The translations under genes and the position numbers were made by a program. Below, piece after piece: positions 9,938 through 18,850 of a DNA stretch of 64,000 bases (its first letter is position 1; each line of letters begins with the position of its first letter). Origin of the DNA: Paludisphaera mucosa (GTDB lineage Bacteria > Planctomycetota > Planctomycetia > Isosphaerales > Isosphaeraceae). The stretch spans positions 2,098,808-2,162,807 of the forward strand of contig NZ_JARRAG010000001.1 in the NCBI RefSeq assembly GCF_029589435.1, read 5' to 3'. A model generated the notes under the pieces. That model saw nothing but the letters and a program-made list of their open reading frames with translations, was not told where the DNA came from and searched no databases.

Positions 9938-11716
9938 ATGACAGAGGCGAACGGGGGTCCGGCCACGCCCAAGCTGAGCAAGAACGAGGGTTTGAAGGCG
10001 GCGAGCGGCTATCTCAAGCAGATGGTGGCCGACGAGCTGCTGAACGACGAGCCGACCTTCTCGGACGACGCCGGGCAGATCCTCAAGTTCCACGGCGCGT
10101 ACATGCAGGACGACCGCGACTTGCGGACGAAGCTCAAGAAAGAGAAGAAGGACAAGGCCTACATGGTCATGGTCCGGATCCGGATGGTCGGCGGCCGGAT
10201 GACCGCCGAGCAGTACGGGGTCTGCGACGAACTGTCCCGGGTGGTCGGCAACGGCACGCTCCGGATCACGACCCGCCAGGAGTTCCAGTTCCACGGCATC
10301 CTGAAGCAGGACCTGGCCGTGGTGATCCGCCACCTCAACGAGAACCTGCTGTCGACGCTCGCGGCCTGCGGCGACGTCGAGCGCAACGTCCTGGCCTGCC
10401 CCGCGCCGATCAAGGATAAGAAGCACGAGCAGTTGAACCACGACGCCCTGGCCTGGGCGTCGCACGTCGCCCCCCGCGCCAGCACCTACTGGGACGTCTG
10501 GCTCGACGGCGAGAAGATCGAGACCCTCCCCCCCGCCGGCCCCCCGCTCGTCAAGCAGGCCGGCGAGGACGCGGTCGAGCCGATCCTGGGCAAGACGTAC
10601 CTGCCGCGCAAGTTCAAGACGGCCTTCGCCTTCCCGGAAGACAACTGCACCGACATCCTCGCCAACGACCTGGGGTTCCTGGCGGTCGTCGAGGGCGACT
10701 CGATCGTCGGCTATAACGTGCTGGTCGGCGGCGGCCTGGGGACCACCCCGAGCGCCGAGAAGACCTTCCCCGCGCTCGCGCTGCCGATGGGTTTCGCCGC
10801 CCGCGACGAGATCCTGGCCGTCGGCGAGGCGGTCGTCCGGGTCTTCCGCGACTTCGGCAACCGCTCCGACCGCAAGCGGGCCCGGATCAAGTACCTGATC
10901 GCCGACTGGGGCATGCCCGCCTTCCGGGCCAAGGTCGAGGAGTACCTCGGCCGCAAGCTCGTCGACCCGAAGGACGTCCACGTCACCGACGTCGACGACC
11001 ACATGGGCTGGCGCGAGCAGGGCGACGGCAAGCTCTACCTGGGCATCCCGGTTCAGAACGGCCGGATCAAGGACGACGGCCCGCTGCGGCTGGCCAGCGG
11101 CCTGAAGGCGTTCTTCGAGAAATACCAGACGCCCGGCCGGCTGACCTGCCAGCAGAAGATGCTGCTCATGGACCTGGAGCCGGCCTGGCGCGACGAGATC
11201 AACGCCTGGCTCGAAGAGTACGGCATCGCCAGCGTCGAGAAGGTCTCGACCGTCCGCCGCTGGTCGATGGCCTGCCCCGCCCTGCCCACCTGCGGCCTCG
11301 CCGTGACCGACGCCGAGCGGGCCCTCCCCTCGGTGATCGACATGCTCGAAGCCGAGCTGCTCCGCCAGGGGCTCGAAAACGAGCGGCTGACCGTCCGCAT
11401 GACCGGCTGCCCCAACGGCTGCGCCCGGCCCTACAACGCCGACGTCGGCCTGGTCGGGCGGTCGGCGAAGATCGGCCCCGACGGCCTCCCCGGCCCCGGG
11501 ACCTACACGGTCTTCCTCGGCGGCCGGACGATCGGCGACCGGATCAACGTCGAGTTCAAGGACTACGTCCCGCACGACCAGATCGCCTTCGAGCTGGCCC
11601 CGATCTTCGCCCGCTTCAAGGCCGAACGCCTGGACGGCGAGACCTTCGGCGACTTCTGCCATCGCGCCGGCGTCTCCGAGCCGGCCCCGGCGGAGGTCGG
11701 CGCGTCGACGGAGTAA
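9938..11716 (+). CDS. Assimilatory sulfite/nitrite reductase, siroheme-[4Fe-4S] subunit
   Basis: 592 residues; GAGGTG precedes the ATG. The protein has the duplicated ferredoxin-like and siroheme-binding halves of the family. Seen directly are TRQEFQFHGILK near residue 110 (siroheme contact region), CPALPTC (C-x5-C) near residue 447 and TGCPNGCARP (C-x3-C) near residue 488, the four cysteines that hold the 4Fe-4S cluster and siroheme. It reduces sulfite to sulfide (or nitrite to ammonia), six electrons, in the cytosol. Length and motif spacing fit the ferredoxin or NADPH-linked sulfite reductase hemoprotein; sulfite versus nitrite cannot be settled from sequence alone. No flavoprotein partner is adjacent. 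Confidence 0.88.
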   Translation: MTEANGGPATPKLSKNEGLKAASGYLKQMVADELLNDEPTFSDDAGQILKFHGAYMQDDRDLRTKLKKEKKDKAYMVMVRIRMVGGRMTAEQYGVCDELSRVVGNGTLRITTRQEFQFHGILKQDLAVVIRHLNENLLSTLAACGDVERNVLACPAPIKDKKHEQLNHDALAWASHVAPRASTYWDVWLDGEKIETLPPAGPPLVKQAGEDAVEPILGKTYLPRKFKTAFAFPEDNCTDILANDLGFLAVVEGDSIVGYNVLVGGGLGTTPSAEKTFPALALPMGFAARDEILAVGEAVVRVFRDFGNRSDRKRARIKYLIADWGMPAFRAKVEEYLGRKLVDPKDVHVTDVDDHMGWREQGDGKLYLGIPVQNGRIKDDGPLRLASGLKAFFEKYQTPGRLTCQQKMLLMDLEPAWRDEINAWLEEYGIASVEKVSTVRRWSMACPALPTCGLAVTDAERALPSVIDMLEAELLRQGLENERLTVRMTGCPNGCARPYNADVGLVGRSAKIGPDGLPGPGTYTVFLGGRTIGDRINVEFKDYVPHDQIAFELAPIFARFKAERLDGETFGDFCHRAGVSEPAPAEVGASTE

Positions 11717-11743
11717 CCTGGAATCCGCGAGGGAGGACCGCCG

Positions 11744-12151
11744 ATGCTCTCCGACGAGGACCGCGTCCGGCTGCTCTCGGCCGCGAAGGCGGCGGCGGCC
11801 CACGCTTATTGCCCGTACAGCAAGTTCCGCGTCGGCGCGGCCGTTCTGGGCGGCGACGGCGCGGTCTTCTCCGGCTGCAACGTCGAGAATGCGTCGTACG
11901 GCCTGACGATCTGCGCCGAGCGGAACGCCGTCTTCCAGCTCGCGGCGGCCGGCGGGACGCCCTCGGTCCGGGCGGTCCTGATCTACACCCCCACGCCGAC
12001 GCCCACCGCCCCCTGCGGCGCCTGCCGCCAGGTGCTCAACGAGTTCGGGCCGACGTGCGTCGTGGTCTCGGCCTGCGACGGCCCCGACGCGATCGAGACG
12101 ACCCTGGACCAGCTCCTCCCGGGGGCGTTCGGCCCCCAGAACCTGGCCTGA
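11744..12151 (+). CDS. cdd: Cytidine deaminase
   Basis: 135 residues, the usual length of the tetrameric class. It hydrolytically deaminates cytidine and deoxycytidine to uridine forms in pyrimidine salvage. The zinc site is complete: CAERNAVF contributes Cys and the proton-shuttling Glu, and PCGACRQVL contributes the other two Cys. The substrate-binding FRVGAAV and GCNVENASYG segments are also present. GGGAGG precedes the ATG. It lies 27 bp after the sulfite reductase gene on the same strand, so cotranscription is possible although the pathways are unrelated. Confidence 0.95.
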   Translation: MLSDEDRVRLLSAAKAAAAHAYCPYSKFRVGAAVLGGDGAVFSGCNVENASYGLTICAERNAVFQLAAAGGTPSVRAVLIYTPTPTPTAPCGACRQVLNEFGPTCVVVSACDGPDAIETTLDQLLPGAFGPQNLA

Positions 12152-12172
12152 CCCACCGTCGAGCCGGCTCGC

Positions 12173-12201
12173 TTGGAATCGCCGGCGGGGCGGACTAGAA
12201 T
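12173..12201 (+). promoter_or_regulatory. Candidate sigma70-type promoter for the dnaJ/cbpA-rnpA cluster
   Basis: TTGGAA (12173-12178), a 17-bp spacer and TAGAAT (12196-12201, five of six matches). Predicted transcription start is near 12208, 35 bp upstream of the DnaJ-family ATG. No CIRCE element or sigma32-like sequence was seen. Confidence 0.5.
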
Positions 12202-12242
12202 GATACGGGTCGATCCCCTGGGCCTAAAGGTCGTAAAGCGTT

Positions 12243-13226
12243 ATGCCTGATCGTGATTACTACGAGGTCCTCGGGGTGGCGCGCGACGCCACCGCCGACG
12301 CCGTCAAGAAAGCCTACCGCAAGCTGGCGCGGCAGTATCATCCCGACGTCAACCCGGGCGACAAGGGCGCGGAGAAGAGCTTCAAGGAAGTCCAGCAGGC
12401 TTACGACATCCTGTCCGATCAGGAAAAGCGGGCCCTGTACGACCGCTACGGCGCGGCCGGCTTCGAGGGCATGGGGTCCGCCGGCCCTCGTACGAGCGCC
12501 TCGGAGTGGACCGCCCGATTCGGCCAGCCGGGCCAGGAGACCGTGGACTTCAGCGACTTCTTCGGCTCGTTCGCCCAGGGCGGCGGCGGGCACGGGGGCG
12601 AAGAAGGGGGCTCGGGCCTGTTCGAGGACCTGATCGGCCGGATGCGCGGCGGCGGCGGGCGGGCGGCCGGCAAGCCCCGCGCCGGCCGCGACGTCGAGGC
12701 CCACCTGTCGATCCCCTTCCTCACGGCCGTCCGCGGCGGCCAGACCTCCATCGACGTCCAGCGCGGCGACGGCAAGCGCGAGAGCCTGGTCGTCAAGGTC
12801 CCGCCCGGCGTCGACGACGGCTCCAAGCTCCGCCTCAAGGGCCAGGGCGAGCCCGGCCCCAAGGGCGCGCCGGCCGGCGACATGACCATCATCCTGACCG
12901 TCGAGCCCCACCCGTACTTCAAGCGCGAGGACCGCAACCTGCTGGTCGAGGTCCCCCTGACGGTGGCCGAGGCCGTCCTGGGCGCGAGGATCGAGGTCCC
13001 GTCGCTCGACGGCATGAAGTCGTTGACGATCCCAGCCGGGACCTCCAGCGGCCAGAAGCTGCGGCTCAAGGGCCAGGGCGTGCCCGGCTCGGGCGGGAAG
13101 CCCGACGGCGACCTGTTCGTCGTCGTCCGGATCGTCGCCCCCAAGAACATCGACGACGAGAGCAAGCGCCTCATCCAGGAATTCGCCGAACTCAACAAGC
13201 AGGACCCGCGGGCGGGGCTCTGGTGA
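12243..13226 (+). CDS. DnaJ C-terminal domain protein (CbpA-type J-domain co-chaperone)
   Basis: 327 residues. The N-terminal J domain (about 1-68) carries the HPD motif in [16 protein letters not shown] and activates the ATPase of a DnaK. A Gly/Phe-type flexible stretch follows (about 75-145), then two beta-sandwich substrate-binding domains. The DnaJ zinc finger (four CxxCxGxG repeats) is absent, making this a type II / CbpA-like protein rather than DnaJ itself. The next gene encodes a MerR-like protein resembling CbpM, the dedicated inhibitor of CbpA, which strengthens the assignment. Confidence 0.9.
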   Translation: MPDRDYYEVLGVARDATADAVKKAYRKLARQYHPDVNPGDKGAEKSFKEVQQAYDILSDQEKRALYDRYGAAGFEGMGSAGPRTSASEWTARFGQPGQETVDFSDFFGSFAQGGGGHGGEEGGSGLFEDLIGRMRGGGGRAAGKPRAGRDVEAHLSIPFLTAVRGGQTSIDVQRGDGKRESLVVKVPPGVDDGSKLRLKGQGEPGPKGAPAGDMTIILTVEPHPYFKREDRNLLVEVPLTVAEAVLGARIEVPSLDGMKSLTIPAGTSSGQKLRLKGQGVPGSGGKPDGDLFVVVRIVAPKNIDDESKRLIQEFAELNKQDPRAGLW

Positions 13227-13281
13227 AGTTCGTCCCCCATCGGGAGTGAGCGGTCCCCTCGCCCTCTAATCCGAGCCGGCC

Positions 13282-13599
13282 ATGAACGAACGGATCATCC
13301 CCCGAGAAAGCGTCGCCCGGCACCTCTCGATCTCCCCCCAGGTCCTCGTCCGCTACGAGCGGCTGGGCCTGGTCCGGTGCATCCAGGAGGGGGACGTCGA
13401 GGGCTACGAGCCCGCCCAGGTGCGGCGGATCTGGTCGATCATGACCTATCAGCGCGACCTGGGGGTCAACCTGGCGGGGGTCGAGGTGATCCTCCGGCTC
13501 CGCGACCGGATGTCGCACCTGCATCACCATCTCTCGGACCTGGCGGCCGAGCTGCAAAGCCTTGTCGACGCGCCCGACTCCCCCGACAGGCCCTCATGA
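13282..13599 (+). CDS. MerR-type HTH protein, probable CbpM-like chaperone modulator
   Basis: 105 residues. A winged-helix MerR domain fills residues 1-75 (VARHLSISPQVLVRYERLG, then YEPAQVRRIWSIMTYQRDLG), and a short helical tail (RLRDRMSHLHHHLSDLAAEL) would form an antiparallel coiled coil. No effector-binding domain or metal-binding cysteines are present. In E. coli, CbpM has this architecture, is encoded after cbpA and blocks the J domain. Similar short MerR proteins next to dnaJ can instead act as heat-shock repressors (HspR), so DNA binding is also possible. It is 55 bp downstream of the J-domain gene. Confidence 0.75.
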   Translation: MNERIIPRESVARHLSISPQVLVRYERLGLVRCIQEGDVEGYEPAQVRRIWSIMTYQRDLGVNLAGVEVILRLRDRMSHLHHHLSDLAAELQSLVDAPDSPDRPS

Positions 13600-13612
13600 A
13601 CGGCACTCGACC

Positions 13613-13906
13613 ATGCGCCAAGACCCGCCGCCCGACGCCCCGGGGCCGAAGACCCGGCTGGGGCGAATCCTCCGCGAACATCCCGAGGCGCGCGGCCGTC
13701 TGAGTCGCGCCGTGGCCGGCCTGTTGACGGCCCTCCTCGCCACGCTCGCGGCCGTCTGCGCCCTGTTGATCTGGCACCTGAGGCGCCGCGCCGACATCAT
13801 CCGCAGCCGCCTGGGGATGGCCCGCGTCGCCCCCCTGCTCGACCCCTCCCAGCTGCGACCCGAAACCACGCCCAAGCCCGAGACGGAGAAGGATCGACCC
13901 GCGTGA
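13613..13906 (+). CDS. Small single-pass membrane protein of unknown function
   Basis: 97 residues. A basic N-terminus (TRLGRILREHPEARGRLSRA) is followed by one transmembrane helix (LLTALLATLAAVCALLIWHL) and a basic, Pro/Glu-rich tail. The start at 13613 lies 13 bp after the stop of the MerR-like gene. An upstream in-frame ATG at 13562 would overlap that gene and adds a non-hydrophobic Thr/Pro segment. The stop overlaps the GTG of rnpA (GTGA), so it is translationally coupled to rnpA. I do not recognise a family. A role connected to YidD/YidC membrane insertion is only a guess from position. Confidence 0.6.
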   Translation: MRQDPPPDAPGPKTRLGRILREHPEARGRLSRAVAGLLTALLATLAAVCALLIWHLRRRADIIRSRLGMARVAPLLDPSQLRPETTPKPETEKDRPA

Positions 13907-14295
13907 CGACCCCGGACCTGACCTTCCGCCCCCACGAGCGCATCAAGGCCCCCGCCGATTTCCGGCGGGCCTTCGACCGCAAGCGATCGGTCTCCGACGC
14001 CGTGCTGATCGTCTACGGCGCCGAGAACGGCCTCGAACACCCCCGGCTGGGCGTGTCGGTGTCGCGGAAGCGGGTGCGCAAGGCCTCGGCGCGGAACCGG
14101 ATCAAGCGGCTGATCCGCGAGGCCTTCCGGCTGACCAAGGCCGACCTGCCGCCGGGCGTCGACCTGATCGTCCTGCCGCGCGCGCCCCTGGCGAGCTTCG
14201 AGGCCGTCCGCGACTCGCTCTCCGTCCTCGCCCGCGACGCCGCCCGCCGCCTGCGCGCGCCGGCCCGCCCCCGCGATCCGAAGCCCGCGCCGTGA
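13903..14295 (+). CDS. rnpA: Ribonuclease P protein component
   Basis: 130 residues, GTG start inside a GTGA overlap with the previous gene. RnpA binds the RNase P RNA and helps it mature the 5' ends of tRNAs. The conserved RNR-type helix is explicit (SARNRIKRLIREAFR, residues about 64-78), together with RLGVSVSRKRVRKA and the N-terminal ADFRRAFDRKRSV segment. The C-terminus is rich in Arg and Pro. It is followed by yidD with another GTGA overlap, the usual order, but rpmH, normally directly upstream, is not present. Confidence 0.95.
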   Translation: MTTPDLTFRPHERIKAPADFRRAFDRKRSVSDAVLIVYGAENGLEHPRLGVSVSRKRVRKASARNRIKRLIREAFRLTKADLPPGVDLIVLPRAPLASFEAVRDSLSVLARDAARRLRAPARPRDPKPAP

Positions 14296-14552
14296 CCGGG
14301 GCCGCCGGCCTCGCCGGTCGCGTGCTCGCCTTCCCCGGCCGGCTGGCCGTCGGGTTGATCGTCGCCTGCATCCGCGTCTACCAGGTCACGATCAGCCCGC
14401 TGTTCGGCAACGCCTGCCGCTTCCACCCGAGCTGCAGCCGGTACATGATCGAATCCTTGCGCAAATACGGCCTGGTGGTGGGCGTGGCCAGGGGTGTGCG
14501 GCGCGTCCTGCGCTGCCACCCCTGGCACCCCGGCGGCTACGACCCGCCTTGA
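14292..14552 (+). CDS. yidD: Membrane protein insertion efficiency factor YidD
   Basis: 86 residues with the characteristic block CRFHPSCSRYMIESLRKYG and the terminal CHPWHPGGYDPP. YidD is a small inner-face membrane-associated protein that aids YidC-dependent insertion. The GTG start overlaps the rnpA stop (GTGA). The N-terminal amphipathic/hydrophobic region (LAVGLIVACIRVYQVTISPL) fits the family. yidC is not in the window. It ends 4 bp before the convergent DUF1559 gene. Confidence 0.95.
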   Translation: MTGAAGLAGRVLAFPGRLAVGLIVACIRVYQVTISPLFGNACRFHPSCSRYMIESLRKYGLVVGVARGVRRVLRCHPWHPGGYDPP

Positions 14553-14556
14553 CCCG

Positions 14557-15609
<1,053 letters not shown>

Positions 15610-15776
15610 ATCCCAACCCCTCGATGAATGATCACGGGTGCGTACGATCGCGCCGGCGGGGGATTCCTGAGCCCGGCCGGGACGATCGACGTCGAATCGA
15701 GAAACGGACGTGGCGCGGCCCGCCGCTCCGCGATGGAGCGACGGGGCTTCCGCTGCGACGACGTGAGCCGGACGGC

Positions 15777-16247
15777 TCAGGCCGACGCGTCCGCCTTGGG
15801 GGGTCGATCGAGGCGGACGGATCCGCGCGAAGCGTGACGATCGGAGGTGGGAGGGGCGACGAGGCCGCCCAGACGTACGCCGCGGGCGACGAGGAAGGTG
15901 GAGAGCGCGGCCTCGCCCGACGCGCCCGTGACGGCCGGCGCCGGCGCGGCGGGGTCGCCGCAGGGCGTGGAGCCGAGGCACGGGCCGTTCGAGGCCGGGT
16001 CGATCGTCGCCCGGGCGGGCCGCTTCTCGGGCGCGCGCCCGGGTGCCCGGGGCCGGTCCGCCTTCGACCCGCAGCAGCAGGCGGCGCCCCGGCAGCGGGG
16101 CCCGCACTTGCAGACCGCGCTGTGCGCGTCCGTCGCCGAGGCCGACGCCGTCGGCCCGAACGCCGCGACGAGCGCGAGCGCGACCAGCGTCGCGACGAGT
16201 CGCGAGCCGGAGCGGGACCAGGATCGACGCTGGGGCGGGGCGGGCAT
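15777..16247 (-). CDS. Small secreted Cys-rich protein, unknown
   Basis: 156 residues from the ATG at 16247, preceded by GAGGAT. A basic N-terminus and hydrophobic helix ([15 protein letters not shown]) form a signal peptide. Right after the likely cleavage site is a cluster of seven cysteines ([16 protein letters not shown]), and a second pair (PCLGSTPCG) lies near residue 100; the rest is Pro/Ala/Arg-rich. The pattern suggests metal binding or a disulfide knot in the envelope, but I recognise no family. It is divergent from the PPC protein gene. Confidence 0.55.
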   Translation of the reverse strand: MPAPPQRRSWSRSGSRLVATLVALALVAAFGPTASASATDAHSAVCKCGPRCRGAACCCGSKADRPRAPGRAPEKRPARATIDPASNGPCLGSTPCGDPAAPAPAVTGASGEAALSTFLVARGVRLGGLVAPPTSDRHASRGSVRLDRPPKADASA

Positions 16248-16493
16248 GATCCTCAGGTCGACCGTCGTGGAGAGGTTCGGGGCGGACGCATGTGCGATGG
16301 TCTCAGCTTTCTCCCGCGGGGCGTCCGTGTCAAGCGTCCACCCCGGCGGCGTGGGTGCGATCCTTGACAAACCGGCGACGGCGTGCGACGTTGAACCGAC
16401 GTTGGAGACTTCTTCAAACCGCTTCCTCCCCCCGCAGCGTCCTCCCCCTTGGCCTCGACGGGCCCGTACGAACAAAGGTATGGAGCTGGATCC

Positions 16494-18824
16494 ATGAACC
16501 GACCTCGTCGTTGCGCCCTGCTGGCGTCGGGCTTCCTCGTCGCGGCGACGGCGGCGACGGCGGCCCCTCCGAAGCTGAGCGACGCCGCCCCGTTCGGCGT
16601 GCGTCGCGGCGAGGCCGCCGAGGTCACGCTCACGGGGACCGACCTGGGGGCCAACCCCCGTCTGATCGCCCCCTTCCCGTTCCAGGTCGAGGCCCTGCCC
16701 CCCGAGCGCAGCAAGCCCGAGGCCTGGGCCTTCAAGATCGTCGTGCCCGCGACGGTCGCCGTCGGCGCGTATCCGATCCGCGTGCAGACCGACGACGGCG
16801 TGTCGAGCCCCCTGCTCTTCGCGGTCGGGCAGTTGCCGCAGGTCGCCGAGGTCGAGGAGAACAGCCGGTTCGAGGCCCCTCAGGCGCTCGCGGCGACGCC
16901 CGTGGACGTCGAAGGCCGCGTCGCCGGCAACGACGTGGACTTCTACAAGTTCGCGGGCAAGAAGGGCCAGCGGATCGTCGTCGACGCCCAGTGCGCACGA
17001 GTCGGCTCGGGCATCGACCCGTCGATCAAGCTGTCGCAGGCGACCCCGACGCGGCGATTCATGGCCGCGGCCGACGACACGCCGGGCCTGCTGACCGACG
17101 CCCGGCTGACGACCGAGCTGCCCGAGGACGGCGACTACGTCGTCGAGCTCTCCGACTCGCGATACGCGGGCGGCGGCCGGCCCATCTATCGCCTGCTGAT
17201 CGGCGAGATCCCCATCGCCGACGAAGTCTACCCCCTCGGCGGCCGGGCCGGCGAGACCGACGGCTTCGAGCTGCGCGGCGGGACCTCGGCCGAGATCCGG
17301 ACGGCCGTCGCTCGGCTCGTCCCCCTGCCGAACACCGCCATCCATCCGCCCCTGTTCGCCGGGGCGAACGGCCTCGACGTGGAATCGCTGCGGCCGCTGG
17401 TGGTCTCGGACGCCCCCGAGATTCGCGAGCCGGCCGATCCGGCCGCCGCGCCGGTCCGGGTCGCCGCGCCCGTCGTGCTCAACGGCCGCATCGATACCCC
17501 GGGCGACGAGGACCGCTTCGTCGTGGCGACCAAGCCGGGCGCCAAGCTGAAGATTCGGGTCGACGCCGGCCGGCTGGGTTCGAGCCTCGACGGCGTGCTG
17601 CAGGTGCTGAACGCCAAGGGCGCCGCCATCGCCAACGCCGACGACCAGTCGACGCCCGGGCCGATGAAGAACGGCGTCGCCGTGAAGATGATCGACCCCG
17701 ACCCGGCCCTGACGGTCGACGTCCCCGCCGACGTCGACGAGATCACGCTCGTCCTGCGCGACCTGGAGAAGCGCGGGGGGGTCGGCTTCCCGTATCGGAT
17801 CGTCGTCGAGCCCGCCGCGCCGGGTTTCGAAATCGCACTCGACGCCTCCGAGTCGAACGTGCCCCGCGGCGGCTCCGCGGTCGTCGCCGTGACGCTCGAC
17901 CGCAAGGGCTACGACGGGCCGGTTACGCTTTCCGTGCTCGACCCGCCCGCGGGGCTGACGTTCCGGCCGGGCAGCATCGCGGCGGGCCAGGCGATCGGGA
18001 GGATCTCGCTGGCGGCGGCCGGCGACGCCGCGTTCGCCGTCGCCGACCTCAAGATCGTCGGCGAGGCCGCCGGCCCGGCCGGGCCGATACGGCGCATCGC
18101 CTCGCGCCGGGACGTCTTCGCCCAGCAGGATTACCTGGCGACGAACGTCCGCGAACGCGAGGCCCTGGCGACGGCCCCGACGCTGCCGGGGCTCGTCACG
18201 CTCGACGCGCCCGCCGGGCCGATCGAGGCCGTCCACGGCCAGCCGGCGACGATCCCGGTCAAGATCGCGCGCACGGCCGGGGCCGACGCGGCGATGGACC
18301 TGACCGCCCTGACCTTGCCGGCCGGGTTCACGGCCGCGGTCGTCAAGGTCGCCGAGAAGGCCGACCAGGCGGCGCTCGTCGTCGCCGTCGGGGCCGACGC
18401 GGCGCTCGGGGCCACGACGATCGGCTTCAACGCCAAGGGCAAGTTCGCGCCCGGCGAGCGGACGATCGACGCCCCCGTCGTCGCCCTCAACGTCGTCCGG
18501 CCGATCGAACTGACCCTGGAGAAGCCGGCCTACGAGGCGGCCCCCGGCGCGACGGTGGAACTCAAGGGCAAGGTCGTCCGCAAGGGGGCCTTCAAGGACC
18601 CCGTCGTCGTGAAGCTGGATGGGCTCCCCGCGGGCCTCAAGGCCGAGCCGACCACCGTCGCCCCCGAGGCGACGGACTTCGTCGTCAAGGTCGTCGCCGA
18701 CGCCGACGCCAAGCCGGCCGAGGCCGCCGCCAAGGCCCTCGCCGCGTTCCAGATCGACAAGAAGGACTACGCCTTCCCCCCCGCCCCGGTCGCCTTCAAG
18801 ATCGTCGCGGCCCAGCCGAAATGA
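16494..18824 (+). CDS. Secreted PPC-domain protein with Ig-like repeats
   Basis: 776 residues, signal peptide (LASGFLVAATAATA). The N-terminal part has an IPT/TIG-like segment (FGVRRGEAAEVTLTGTDLG). Two bacterial pre-peptidase C-terminal (PPC) beta domains follow, one near residues 120-245 (NDVDFYKFAGKKGQRIVVDA, then LPEDGDYVVELSDSRYAGGG) and one near 325-450 (DEDRFVVATKPGAKLKIRV). Several Ig-like strands then form the C-terminus. This architecture is common in planctomycetes beside cytochrome c/WD40 or DUF1549 genes. It is probably a binding scaffold; no catalytic residues are evident. Its stop forms an ATGA with a possible start of the next gene, indicating an operon. Confidence 0.85.
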   Translation: MNRPRRCALLASGFLVAATAATAAPPKLSDAAPFGVRRGEAAEVTLTGTDLGANPRLIAPFPFQVEALPPERSKPEAWAFKIVVPATVAVGAYPIRVQTDDGVSSPLLFAVGQLPQVAEVEENSRFEAPQALAATPVDVEGRVAGNDVDFYKFAGKKGQRIVVDAQCARVGSGIDPSIKLSQATPTRRFMAAADDTPGLLTDARLTTELPEDGDYVVELSDSRYAGGGRPIYRLLIGEIPIADEVYPLGGRAGETDGFELRGGTSAEIRTAVARLVPLPNTAIHPPLFAGANGLDVESLRPLVVSDAPEIREPADPAAAPVRVAAPVVLNGRIDTPGDEDRFVVATKPGAKLKIRVDAGRLGSSLDGVLQVLNAKGAAIANADDQSTPGPMKNGVAVKMIDPDPALTVDVPADVDEITLVLRDLEKRGGVGFPYRIVVEPAAPGFEIALDASESNVPRGGSAVVAVTLDRKGYDGPVTLSVLDPPAGLTFRPGSIAAGQAIGRISLAAAGDAAFAVADLKIVGEAAGPAGPIRRIASRRDVFAQQDYLATNVREREALATAPTLPGLVTLDAPAGPIEAVHGQPATIPVKIARTAGADAAMDLTALTLPAGFTAAVVKVAEKADQAALVVAVGADAALGATTIGFNAKGKFAPGERTIDAPVVALNVVRPIELTLEKPAYEAAPGATVELKGKVVRKGAFKDPVVVKLDGLPAGLKAEPTTVAPEATDFVVKVVADADAKPAEAAAKALAAFQIDKKDYAFPPAPVAFKIVAAQPK

Positions 18825-18850
18825 TTATCCCCAGCCCCGGGAGCCCGCGC

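Noticed and set aside
16292-18850. An open plus-strand frame extending the cytochrome/WD40 protein far upstream
   Set aside because: The upstream part is the out-of-frame shadow of the PPC protein. The signal peptide and ribosome site place the start at 18851.
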